DNA from: Clostridiales bacterium
GTDB taxonomy: Bacteria > Bacillota > Clostridia > Christensenellales > Aristaeellaceae
Assembly (NCBI GenBank): GCA_017569285.1
Contig: CP069419.1
Coordinates: 1,302,001 to 1,366,000, forward strand
Reading direction: 5' to 3'
Length of the DNA stretch: 64,000 nt
The position numbers and the translations under genes are program-made. Below the pieces are notes generated by a model, which saw nothing but the letters and a program-made list of their open reading frames with translations, ran no database searches and was not told the origin of the DNA. Below, piece by piece: positions 1 to 7,209 of the stretch (position 1 is the stretch's first letter; each line of letters starts with the position of its first letter).

Positions 1-1081
1 GCCAGGTGATGGTGACCCCCACCGCGTCCTTCCGGCGGCCCAGGACGTCCACGGCCAGGATGGTCCCGTCCGCGGTGATCCCCATGGCCATCCGCGGGGC
101 CCGGTCCGTGGTCCGCCACTTTTTCAGGTCCGGGCACACCGTGCCGTTCTCCACCAGGATCGGGCCGAAGGCAAATGTGCTCACGACGCCCATGTCCAGG
201 TATTCCTGCGCGGTGTGCGAATCCGATTCATATGTTTTCATGTGCCCGTCGTCAAAAAGGGCAATCAGGTCCAGGGGCGGCCATACCCGGCTGTCCCCTT
301 TTTTCGTTTTTTCGGACCAGACCCGGCCGTTCCGGATCACAATGCCCGTTGTCTGCTTGTTCAGCATCCGGTATCCGAAGAAATCGTCGGAAAACGCGAA
401 TACGGCCTTGTGGTCCCGGACAATCGTCGTCGGTTTGGAAAGGAACGTGCCGGATTTGGTCATTTTCTCCGGCGGCGCTTCATTCACCATCGCGCCGAAA
501 AACGCCGGTTCCCGGTAGCGGATGGCCGCTTCCAGCCACTGGTGCGGCACGGATTTGTCCACACGCTGCCGGACCTCCACATGGATATCCCGGCTCACAT
601 AGCTCCATACCCCGGCCTTCCGGTCCGCGTAGACGTAGGGCTTCTCCGCGTCATAGAACCCTTCCTCATCCAGCGGGATCTTCGTCTTCCCGGCCGGTTC
701 AGGCATAAGGAACCGGGCCGGCGCCTTCCCGTTGCTGCTGTCGGCCGCCGCCCGCTTCTTTCCGTCCTTTCCGATGCAGTTATCCGAAAAAATCAGTTCC
801 TGCAGTTCGGGGGTGGCGATTCCCGTCTGCCGGAGTCCGTTCTTTTTCTGGAGCTGCCGGATTCGTTCCACTGTGTTTTTGTTATAGTCATCCCCAAAGT
901 TCCGGGAGGTAATGTAGCCGAGGTCAAACAATCTTTCCTTCAGCGCCGTCACGTCCGGGCCGCTGTCTCCTTTTTTCAGCTCCCGGTAGGAAGCCTCCGC
1001 GAAAACCCCGGTAACAATCACCGCCAGCAGCAATAACACGGCCACGGCCGCCGCTGCCGGGAGCGCTTTATATTTCTTCAT
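1..1081 (-). CDS. Exported peptidoglycan-binding and phosphodiester glycosidase (NAGPA-type) protein, 3' end cut by window
   Basis: The minus-strand frame opens at ATG 1079-1081 and runs off the left edge after 360 codons. Residues 1-28 form a signal peptide (basic MKKYK, then an Ala/Val/Leu core). Residues about 30-90 match a PG_binding_1 repeat (KKGDSGPDVTALKERLFDLGY-like). From about residue 215 the protein carries hallmarks of the phosphodiester glycosidase (NAGPA/DUF2233) family: TTGIVIRNGRVW, FAFGPILVENG and PRMAMGI. The C-terminal NLDGGxS motif would lie outside the window. It sits 12 bp after the Cthe_2159-like gene, so the two probably share a transcript. A wall-associated hydrolase of sugar phosphodiesters is inferred from the domains; the substrate is unknown. 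Confidence 0.85.
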   Translation of the reverse strand, partial: MKKYKALPAAAAVAVLLLLAVIVTGVFAEASYRELKKGDSGPDVTALKERLFDLGYITSRNFGDDYNKNTVERIRQLQKKNGLRQTGIATPELQELIFSDNCIGKDGKKRAAADSSNGKAPARFLMPEPAGKTKIPLDEEGFYDAEKPYVYADRKAGVWSYVSRDIHVEVRQRVDKSVPHQWLEAAIRYREPAFFGAMVNEAPPEKMTKSGTFLSKPTTIVRDHKAVFAFSDDFFGYRMLNKQTTGIVIRNGRVWSEKTKKGDSRVWPPLDLIALFDDGHMKTYESDSHTAQEYLDMGVVSTFAFGPILVENGTVCPDLKKWRTTDRAPRMAMGITADGTILAVDVLGRRKDAVGVTITW

Positions 1082-1093
1082 TTTTCTGCCTGC

Positions 1094-1846
1094 TTATTCG
1101 TTCACAATAATCCGGACCTTGGCATTCTCGATGGTATAGTGGGTTTCGGCCTGGATCGGCTCATCGCCGCTCCGGATGGTGATCCTTCCGCCGATAATCT
1201 CCACATAACCCAGGGAGGATTTTTCCTTATTGGTGCTCTTGATGCCGTCCTTGCCCGCGTTGATCTCGATCTCGCCGCCGGCAATCTGCACGCTGTCCTT
1301 CCCCTTGATGCCGTGCCGGACAGCTTCCACCACAATCTTCCCGCCGCGGATGACCAGGGTGTCCTTGGACGCGATTCCGTCCACCCGTCCGCCGGTCACC
1401 TGCAGGCTTCCGCTTCCCTCAATCACAAGGTCTGCCGCGGAAAACAGCACCGCGCTCGGATCCTCATCCGGATCCGCGTTGCTCTGCGGTCCGTCGGAAA
1501 TAATGTTCTCTGTTCCTTCCGCCAGGGAGATCACCGCCTGCCGGCCGCACCTTTCCACTTCGATGGCCGCGCTCGCCTTGTTGTGGATTTCCACCCCGCT
1601 CAGGACAAGGACAACGTCGCCCTTTTCCTTCACGTCCACATGAATCTGCCCGTCGGTCAGTGTGCCGGAGAGCACGTAGGTTCCGGGTTTTTCAATCCGG
1701 ACCACCCCGTTGTCAAAGGACACGCCCTCTGTTTCCTGCTCCAGCCCCATGTCTGAAAAAGAAACAACAGCCGCGTCTTCTCCAAGGACAGGTACTGCTG
1801 CGAACAGCATGATCACCAGCAGGATAATCACGCTTTTCTTCATCAT
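1094..1846 (-). CDS. Exported carbohydrate-binding Cthe_2159-like (DUF4353) protein
   Basis: The 250-residue protein starts with a clear signal peptide (MMKKSVIILLVIMLFAAVPVLG). The mature part is a run of short beta-strand repeats with regular Gly, Asn and Asp turns (for example VEIHNKASAAIEVE, GGRVDGIASKD, GGEIEINAGKDGIKST). This is the parallel beta-helix pattern of the Cthe_2159 family, whose Clostridium thermocellum founder binds cellulose and pectin-like polysaccharides. At about 250 residues it is a minimal version of the family. It is the first gene of a probable operon with the downstream peptidoglycan-binding NAGPA protein, and a good sigma-A promoter lies upstream. Polysaccharide binding is family knowledge; the ligand here is unknown. 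Confidence 0.82.
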   Translation of the reverse strand: MMKKSVIILLVIMLFAAVPVLGEDAAVVSFSDMGLEQETEGVSFDNGVVRIEKPGTYVLSGTLTDGQIHVDVKEKGDVVLVLSGVEIHNKASAAIEVERCGRQAVISLAEGTENIISDGPQSNADPDEDPSAVLFSAADLVIEGSGSLQVTGGRVDGIASKDTLVIRGGKIVVEAVRHGIKGKDSVQIAGGEIEINAGKDGIKSTNKEKSSLGYVEIIGGRITIRSGDEPIQAETHYTIENAKVRIIVNE

Positions 1847-1926
1847 CCGGGTTCCTCCATTCCTCCATATTCTGCCGGTCCTGCCGTTCGTTCCGGGCAG
1901 GGGGCAGAACGATATTCTCCAGATTA

Positions 1927-1955
1927 AATATATATGATTCAGTTTTCTATGTCAA
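1927..1955 (-). promoter_or_regulatory. Sigma-A promoter of the Cthe_2159-like gene
   Basis: On the minus strand TTGACA (1950-1955), 17-bp spacer and TATATT (1927-1932) lie about 80 bp upstream of the start codon. Confidence 0.7.
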
Positions 1956-2035
1956 TGGACACCCGTTTCGGCAGGCAGATCCTGGGTTTGCGGAAATCCC
2001 GGGGCGGCAGGTCTTTCCGGCGCCCTCCGGAATAC

Positions 2036-2074
2036 AAAAAAAAGCCGGGACTGCAGGATCCCGGCAGTCCCGGC
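2036..2074 (-). terminator. Intrinsic terminator after the diguanylate cyclase gene
   Basis: An 11-bp GC-rich inverted repeat (2044-2054 with 2064-2074) is followed on the minus strand by eight T residues (2036-2043). Confidence 0.85.
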
Positions 2075-2088
2075 CTGGAAGCCGGTTT

Positions 2089-3261
2089 TCAGGTGTCCGT
2101 CCGGACGGCCTTCATGGCAATCTTGTCCCGGTACATGGCCTCATCGGCCCGGCGCAGCACTTCCTCGGTGGATGCGTCGCGGCCTTTTTCGTATTTTGCG
2201 ATCCCCGCCGCGGCGGAAACCTTTTCCCATGGCTGCAGGGAATCATCCGCCTGCAGCTTTGCCGCTTCCTCCTTGAATGCGCGGATGCGTTCCTCCGCGC
2301 CTTCCTGGGCTTTTCCTTCCAGGATCACCGCAAACTCATCCCCGCCGATCCGGTATACATGTTCTTCCTCGAACACCTTCCGGATCAGGTTCGCGGCATG
2401 CTGCAGGTAAAGGTTGCCCTGCTCATGGCCGTAGGTATCATTCATCCGTTTCAGGAAGTTGATATCGATCATCACAATGGAGAAATCCGCGTCCCCGGTA
2501 TCTTCCTTTTTGTTCAGCACGTCATTGTAATCATAGTATGCGGTCCGGTTCTGCAGTCCGGTCAGCGTGTCCTGGTAGGCCCGGTCCTCCAGTTTATCCA
2601 TCTTCCGGATCACACCCCGGTCTGTGGCAAAAATGCTCACAGCCAGGATGATTCCCAGCACAATCAGGAAAATGAGCCCAACCTGGCTGATGACGTTCCA
2701 GGTATATTCCCGCAGCATATCCATGGAACTGTCCGCGCCGACGTAGCACCGGCAGTTTCCTTCCGCGTCGCGGACCGGGGTCAGCACCGTCAGCACATGG
2801 CCGTATTTTTCATTGGACTCAATCGACGGAACTTCTTTTCCCACCAGCAGGTCCGGAATATACGGCTGGTATGCCGGGAAGAACGGTTCCACCGTTCCCG
2901 GTTCCGACCCGGCAAACTGCTCCGTGTTCAGGTCAAACACCACATGGAAACCGTCCTCCCGGACCTGGTAGACGTACAGGTAAACGATATCCGGGTAGGC
3001 TTCCCGCAGCAGGTACAGCTTGTGTTCCGTCTCAGCATAGCCGGGATAATTCCGTCCCTGCTCCAGGTATCCGTCAATATCTTCCACGTCGATGATATCC
3101 CCGGCAATCAGGCCGGTCAGTCCCTTTGAGTAATCCTCAAGGTCCCGGATCTCATATTGCCGGAATGTATGGAAACTGATCAGGATATATGCCGCGGTCA
3201 TCACCAGGAGCACGGCCACCACCGGAATCAGGATCTTCCGTCTGCCGATTCCCTTTTTCAT
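2089..3261 (-). CDS. Membrane sensor diguanylate cyclase (GGDEF)
   Basis: A 390-residue protein predicted to make cyclic di-GMP from GTP. Order: transmembrane segment at about residues 9-30, an extracytoplasmic Cache-like sensor of some 150 residues, a second membrane segment (VGLIFLIVLGIILAVSIF), then a GGDEF domain starting DTLTGLQNRTAYYDY and holding an intact RIGGDEF active-site loop. No EAL domain follows. The frame stays open well upstream, but ATG 3261 is chosen because it gives a basic N-terminus directly before the first membrane helix and is preceded by AAGGTG. It is monocistronic, with its own terminator, and divergent from two HD phosphohydrolase genes. The sensed signal is unknown. 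Confidence 0.9.
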   Translation of the reverse strand: MKKGIGRRKILIPVVAVLLVMTAAYILISFHTFRQYEIRDLEDYSKGLTGLIAGDIIDVEDIDGYLEQGRNYPGYAETEHKLYLLREAYPDIVYLYVYQVREDGFHVVFDLNTEQFAGSEPGTVEPFFPAYQPYIPDLLVGKEVPSIESNEKYGHVLTVLTPVRDAEGNCRCYVGADSSMDMLREYTWNVISQVGLIFLIVLGIILAVSIFATDRGVIRKMDKLEDRAYQDTLTGLQNRTAYYDYNDVLNKKEDTGDADFSIVMIDINFLKRMNDTYGHEQGNLYLQHAANLIRKVFEEEHVYRIGGDEFAVILEGKAQEGAEERIRAFKEEAAKLQADDSLQPWEKVSAAAGIAKYEKGRDASTEEVLRRADEAMYRDKIAMKAVRTDT

Positions 3262-3343
3262 TTTTTTACACCTTCTGTGTCTTGAAAATCCTTGTTTTTC
3301 TTTTCGCCCCGGAAGGCGTTTTTTCCTGCTTCCGCGCTTTCCC

Positions 3344-3372
3344 TTGTTGCGGGTCCTGTTCCATGGTATGAT
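3344..3372 (+). promoter_or_regulatory. Sigma-A promoter of the HD hydrolase pair
   Basis: TTGTTG (3344-3349), 17-bp spacer, TATGAT (3367-3372), 36 bp before the start codon of the first HD gene. Confidence 0.65.
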
Positions 3373-3408
3373 GAATCCGCAGTACCGGACAGCGGGGGAG
3401 TGGAAAAA

Positions 3409-3984
3409 ATGCAGATGCTGATGGAAGCGGCAAAGGACTATATCCGGACTCTCTTTGCGGAGAATACGGACGGCCACGGATTCGGGCATTCCATGCGGGT
3501 GTACCGGAACGCCCTGCTGATCCTGGAAACAGAACCGGAGGCGGACCGGCTGGTTGTTTCCCTGGGTGCCCTGCTCCATGACGCGGACGACCATAAGCTG
3601 TTCCATACGGAGAACAACGCCAACGCCCGGCGTTTCCTGCGCGGGCAGGGAATCAGTCCGGAAACGGAAGACCGGATCTGTGAGGCGGTCAATTCCGTTT
3701 CCTTCAGCCAGAACGGCGATAAACGTCCCGCAACAACCGAAGGCCGGATTATCCAGGATGCGGACCGGCTGGACGCGATCGGGGCCATCGGAATTGCCCG
3801 GACGTTTGCCTACGGCGGAAAGCACGGACGGCCGCCGGAGGATTCCATCGCGCATTTCCATGAAAAGCTGCTCCTGCTGAAGGACAGGATGAATACGGAA
3901 AAAGCCCGGGTAATGGCGGCCTCCCGCCATGCGTTCATGGAACAGTTCCTGCGGGAATGGGACCGGGAGCAGGAAGAAACTTAA
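3409..3984 (+). CDS. HD-domain phosphohydrolase (YpgQ/YedJ type)
   Basis: A 191-residue HD-superfamily protein. The metal-binding pattern is visible: H in GHGFGHSMRVYRNA, HD in GALLHDADDHKL, and the late Asp in IIQDADRLDAIGAIG. That last motif, with IARTFAYGG, is typical of the YpgQ/YedJ branch, some members of which hydrolyse nucleotides or pyrophosphate. ATG 3409 is chosen because GGGGGAG lies 8 bases upstream; a longer frame from 3292 lacks a ribosome site and would place the promoter inside the gene. The second HD gene begins 32 bp downstream, so the two are probably co-transcribed. The substrate is not deducible. Confidence 0.88.
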   Translation: MQMLMEAAKDYIRTLFAENTDGHGFGHSMRVYRNALLILETEPEADRLVVSLGALLHDADDHKLFHTENNANARRFLRGQGISPETEDRICEAVNSVSFSQNGDKRPATTEGRIIQDADRLDAIGAIGIARTFAYGGKHGRPPEDSIAHFHEKLLLLKDRMNTEKARVMAASRHAFMEQFLREWDREQEET

Positions 3985-4016
3985 TTGAAGATGCACATAG
4001 AAAGGACTATAACTGC

Positions 4017-4649
4017 ATGGAACAGAACACTCCCGCGGCGACGCATGCCCGCAAAGGATATCCCGGCCGTGGCGAAGCGGAGCGGATCCTGGCGGAAGCC
4101 GAACCGCTCAACCCCGGTCCCTGGGGAGATCACAGCCGCACAGCGGCCCACTGCGCGGAGAAAATCGCGCTGTACGCGGGCCTGGATCCCGACAAGGCGT
4201 ATGTCCTCGGCCTGCTCCACGATATCGGCCGCCGTTTCGGCAAGCGCCACCTGGGGCATGTATCCGACGGATATACGTATATGATGTCCCTCGGCTATGA
4301 GGATGCCGCCCGGATCTGCCTCACGCATTCCTTCAACGACAAACGCATGGAAAGCTATGTCGGGAGCTTTGATACCAGTGAGGAGGAAACCCGCCTCATC
4401 CGGGAAAAGCTGCAGGAGGCGGTATATGATGATTACGATCTCCTGATCCAGCTGTGCGATTCCATCTCCGGTGCGGAAGGCGTCATGGACATCATCGACC
4501 GGATGGGCGATGTGAAGCGCCGCTATGGGTTTTATGATCCGGATAAATGGAACAGGAACCTGGAGCTGAAAGCTTATTTTGAGGAAAAAATGGGAAAAGA
4601 CCTGTACGAAGCCGTTGAGAAGGACACTTTTACCCCGGGTGCCGGCTGA
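4017..4649 (+). CDS. HD-domain hydrolase, second of a tandem pair
   Basis: A 210-residue HD-domain protein from a different branch than its upstream neighbour. Visible motifs are DHSRTAAHCAEKIA, LLHDIGRRFGKRH and a late LIQLCDSISGAEGVMDI, which supply the His, His-Asp and Asp metal ligands. Start ATG 4017 has AAAGGA 10 bases upstream; a longer in-frame start at 3957 would overlap the previous gene. Proteins of this type are often annotated as predicted HD phosphohydrolases of unknown substrate. There is no terminator between the pair, so transcription from the promoter at 3344 is likely. Confidence 0.87.
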   Translation: MEQNTPAATHARKGYPGRGEAERILAEAEPLNPGPWGDHSRTAAHCAEKIALYAGLDPDKAYVLGLLHDIGRRFGKRHLGHVSDGYTYMMSLGYEDAARICLTHSFNDKRMESYVGSFDTSEEETRLIREKLQEAVYDDYDLLIQLCDSISGAEGVMDIIDRMGDVKRRYGFYDPDKWNRNLELKAYFEEKMGKDLYEAVEKDTFTPGAG

Positions 4650-4674
4650 TTTTCGGAAAACGGATAATTGATAC

Positions 4675-4704
4675 TTGACGCAGTGCCGGATTACAGGGTA
4701 TACT
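4675..4704 (+). promoter_or_regulatory. Promoter of the leader-ORF/GNAT transcript
   Basis: TTGACG (4675-4680), 18-bp spacer, TATACT (4699-4704). The predicted transcript starts just before the small ORF at 4737. Confidence 0.75.
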
Positions 4705-4736
4705 CACTCCAATGTTTCCGGAAAGGAGCTCTTCCC

Positions 4737-4823
4737 ATGACGATGAACGGTATGGTTTATATGATGGCCGAAGCGTATTGCTGGGGTTATTATTTCACAT
4801 ACCATCGTCCGAAGAGCCGATAA
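4737..4823 (+). CDS. 28-codon aromatic-rich leader peptide (putative attenuator)
   Basis: A short ORF with a near-perfect promoter, an AAAGGAG ribosome site 8 bases before ATG 4737 and TAA at 4821. Codons 14-23 read YCWGYYFTYH, so six of ten are Tyr, Trp or Phe; five Met codons lie earlier. The ORF is bracketed by two copies of the palindrome TTTCCGGAAA (4715-4724 and 4829-4838), and GCTCTTC after the ribosome site can pair with GAAGAGC near the stop. A strong terminator follows, then the GNAT gene with no promoter of its own. I read it as a regulatory leader peptide; a free-standing microprotein is the alternative. No homologue is recognised. Confidence 0.6.
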   Translation: MTMNGMVYMMAEAYCWGYYFTYHRPKSR

Positions 4824-4852
4824 GCCCGTTTCCGGAAAATGCACCCGCATTG

Positions 4853-4890
4853 AAGATCACTTATCGTTCGTCGGATAAGTGATCTTTTTT
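4853..4890 (+). terminator. Terminator/attenuator before the double GNAT gene
   Basis: A perfect 13-bp stem (4853-4865 with 4874-4886), 8-base loop and T run to 4890. CGATAAG at the end of the leader ORF (4818-4824) is complementary to CTTATCG in the stem and loop (4860-4866), so an alternative structure is possible. Confidence 0.85.
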
Positions 4891-4913
4891 ATATTCAGGA
4901 GAAGAAAGGAAGC

Positions 4914-5975
4914 GTGAATGAAATGAACAAACCCGGAACACAGCAGCTGGAAACCCATCGGCTGATCCTTCGCCGTTTCCGCGCGGAGGACGCGGAAGAC
5001 ATGTTCAGGAACTGGGCGTCGGACCCGGAGGTCACCCGATACCTGACCTGGCCGGCCCACGGCAGTGTGGAGATCACCCGGATGGTCCTGGCGGACTGGA
5101 TTTCCCGCTACGATGACGGCAGTTTCTTCAACTGGGCAATCGTCCTGAAGGAAACCGGAGAAGTCATCGGGAATATCGCGGCGGTCAGTGTCATTGAGCC
5201 CCTTGAATCTGCGGAGCTCGGATACTGCCTCGGCCGCGCCTTCTGGGGCCGCGGCATCATGCCCGAAGCCCTCCGGGCGGTCAACGCCTGGCTGTTTGAG
5301 ACCGCGGGGCTCCGCCGCGTCATCGCGCATCACGATGTAAACAATCCCGGTTCCGGCCGGGTCATGGCCAAGGCTGGCATGAAGCTGGAAGGCATCCTGC
5401 ACGGAGCCGGAAGGAATAACCAGGGCTTCTGCGATGTCGCCCAGTATGCTCTCCTCCGGGAAGACGCGGAAGTCCCCGTGCAGGAATCTGCCCTCTCCCC
5501 GGTCGCCGTCCGGCTGGCCCGGGAGGAGGACCTGGACCGCGTCAATGAACTGCGCCGGGAGGTCAATGACCTGCACGTCGCCGGAGTCCCGGATGTTTTC
5601 AAACCGGGTTTCTGCGACGAACTGCGGGATTTCCTGTACGTGATATGGAAAAACCCCCAGCAGGAAATCGTCATCGCGGAGCTGGAAGGAAAGGTCTGCG
5701 GCTTCGCGGTCCTGAACCATATCAATAAGCCGGAAAACCCCTTCATGTTTGAGCGGGATTTCCTGGATATTGACGAATTCGGCGTCGATGCCTCCTGCCG
5801 CCGGCAGGGCGTTGCCTCCGCGATGATCCGGTTCATCCGGGAATTCGCGCGGGAAAAAGGCTTCCGCCGGATTGAGCTGAACATGTGGGAGTTCAACCGC
5901 GGCGCCCTGGCCTTCTACGAGACGGCCGGTTTTTCCACCTTCCGCCGGTACATGGAAATCAAATTCCCGGAATAA
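4914..5975 (+). CDS. Fused double GNAT-family N-acetyltransferase
   Basis: A 353-residue protein made of two acetyltransferase domains. Residues 8-180 are a RimJ/RimL-type GNAT (ETHRLILRRF, GYCLGRAFWGRGIMPEAL, NNPGSGRVMAKAGM). Residues 195-353 are a classical Acetyltransf_1 domain (VDASCRRQGVASAMIRFI, ELNMWEFNRGALAFYETAGF), each with an acetyl-CoA loop. Most family members have one domain, so this is a fusion. GTG 4914 is used (AAAGGAA just upstream); ATG 4923 is the alternative. The gene lies 23 bp after a strong terminator with no promoter between, so its expression must depend on readthrough. Substrates could be an amine, a protein N-terminus or an antibiotic; sequence alone does not tell. 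Confidence 0.9.
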   Translation: MNEMNKPGTQQLETHRLILRRFRAEDAEDMFRNWASDPEVTRYLTWPAHGSVEITRMVLADWISRYDDGSFFNWAIVLKETGEVIGNIAAVSVIEPLESAELGYCLGRAFWGRGIMPEALRAVNAWLFETAGLRRVIAHHDVNNPGSGRVMAKAGMKLEGILHGAGRNNQGFCDVAQYALLREDAEVPVQESALSPVAVRLAREEDLDRVNELRREVNDLHVAGVPDVFKPGFCDELRDFLYVIWKNPQQEIVIAELEGKVCGFAVLNHINKPENPFMFERDFLDIDEFGVDASCRRQGVASAMIRFIREFAREKGFRRIELNMWEFNRGALAFYETAGFSTFRRYMEIKFPE

Positions 5976-5983
5976 TCCCCCAT

Positions 5984-6005
5984 GCCGCCATTCCGGCGGC
6001 TTTTT
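5984..6005 (+). terminator. Terminator after the GNAT gene
   Basis: GCCGCC (5984-5989), 5-base loop, GGCGGC (5995-6000), then TTTTT. Confidence 0.8.
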
Positions 6006-6011
6006 CTTTTT

Positions 6012-6076
6012 TGAGAACGGTTCTCATTTTTCTTGACATGTATCCCATCGATGCATATAATTGAGAACGGTTTTCA
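6012..6076 (+). promoter_or_regulatory. znuA promoter flanked by two 7-1-7 Fur/Zur-type operators
   Basis: Consensus promoter TTGACA (6033-6038), 17 bp, TATAAT (6056-6061). A perfect 7-1-7 palindrome TGAGAACGGTTCTCA (6012-6026) lies just upstream of the -35 and a second copy with one mismatch, TGAGAACGGTTTTCA (6062-6076), begins at the last base of the -10. The 7-1-7 layout is typical of Fur-family repressors; control of a zinc-binding protein gene makes Zur the best guess. Confidence 0.75.
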
Positions 6077-6100
6077 AATTCGGCATATGCCGAAGGACCC

Positions 6101-6155
6101 GGTTCAATGACTGGAGCAACCGGTTTTTGATCTCGTCCGGTCAGTCATTGAAACC
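6101..6155 (+). other. Long hairpin in the znuA 5' leader
   Basis: GGTTCAATGACT (6101-6112) pairs with AGTCATTGAAACC (6143-6155, one bulged base), with an inner ACCGG/CCGGT pairing. The hairpin ends just before the ribosome site CTGGAGGATG. Confidence 0.5.
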
Positions 6156-6170
6156 CTGGAGGATGATCCT

Positions 6171-7133
6171 ATGAAGCGCAGAAAACTGCTGGCCGTATTG
6201 CTGGCTTCCGTTCTTTTCCTGGTTTCCGCAGCCGTCCCGGCTGTGGAAGCGGAGGGGGAAAAGCTGGATATTGTCACCACCATTTTCCCGGTATACGACT
6301 GGATCCGGCAGGTATCCGGCGGCGCGGAGCACGCGCAGGTCACCATGCTGCTGGACAGCGGGGTGGATCTCCACAGCTACCAGCCCACCGCGGCGGATAT
6401 GATGCGAATCGCCTCCTGCGATGTATTTGTCTATGTCGGCGGGGAATCGGACAAATGGGTGGAGGATGCCCTGAAAAGCTCTGTCAACCCGGACCAGGTG
6501 GTCATCAGCCTGCTGGATCTCCTGGGTGATGACGTGAAGGCCGAGGAGCTCATCGAGGGGATGGAGCCGGAATCCCATGAGGAAGATGAAGAGGAGGAAG
6601 CAGACGAGCATGTCTGGCTTTCCCTGCGCAATGCCCGGAAACTGGTCACCGGGATTGCCGCCCGGCTTGCGGAAGCCGACCCGGACTGCGCGGAAGCGTA
6701 TACCGCCGGCGCCGCTGCCTACTGTGACCGCCTGGACGCGCTGGACGCGCAATATTCGGAAGTCATCGCCTCCGCCGCGCATCAGGTGGTTCTTTTCGGC
6801 GATCGTTTCCCGTTCCGTTATATGGCGGATGATTACGGCCTCACCTGCTATGCCGCCTTCTCCGGCTGCTCCGCGGAAACGGGCGCCAGCTTCAAAACCA
6901 TCGTTTTCCTGGCGCAGAAACTCGACGAGCTGGACCTGCCGGTCGTACTGGCCATCGAAGGATCCGACTGCAGGATCGCGGAAACCGTCATCCAGTCTTC
7001 CGCGAAGAAAGACCGGAAAATCCTCACGCTGGATTCCATGCAGGGGGTCACCGCCGCGGAGATTCAGGCGGGAGCCAGCTATCTGTCCATCATGGAGCAA
7101 AACCTGGAAGTGCTGCGGGAAGCGCTGAACTGA
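6171..7133 (+). CDS. znuA: ZnuA-like zinc ABC transporter substrate-binding protein
   Basis: A 320-residue exported protein of the cluster A-I (ZnuA/TroA) family. It has a signal peptide of about 28 residues and no clear lipobox. Metal-site motifs are visible: His in SGVDLHSYQPTAADM, His in DEHVWLSLRNA, and the FGDRFPFRYMADDYGL segment, in which the usual His is replaced by Asp or Arg. The flexible loop before the second His is acidic (EEDEEEEADEH) rather than His-rich. No permease or ATPase genes adjoin, so it must use a transporter encoded elsewhere or act as a zinc chaperone. The promoter carries two Fur-family-type operators, consistent with zinc repression. Confidence 0.88.
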   Translation: MKRRKLLAVLLASVLFLVSAAVPAVEAEGEKLDIVTTIFPVYDWIRQVSGGAEHAQVTMLLDSGVDLHSYQPTAADMMRIASCDVFVYVGGESDKWVEDALKSSVNPDQVVISLLDLLGDDVKAEELIEGMEPESHEEDEEEEADEHVWLSLRNARKLVTGIAARLAEADPDCAEAYTAGAAAYCDRLDALDAQYSEVIASAAHQVVLFGDRFPFRYMADDYGLTCYAAFSGCSAETGASFKTIVFLAQKLDELDLPVVLAIEGSDCRIAETVIQSSAKKDRKILTLDSMQGVTAAEIQAGASYLSIMEQNLEVLREALN

Positions 7134-7209
7134 ACCCTCCCGCCTCCCTTGCCATCAGGGCGGATTCCTGGTATCCTTACCGGTAAATTCCGCTCACAGG
7201 AGGAACCGT

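Noticed and set aside
3262-3996. Upstream extension of the diguanylate cyclase frame across the divergent HD gene
   Set aside because: The extension lacks a ribosome site and would bury the membrane anchor in the middle of the protein; ATG 3261 explains the N-terminus.
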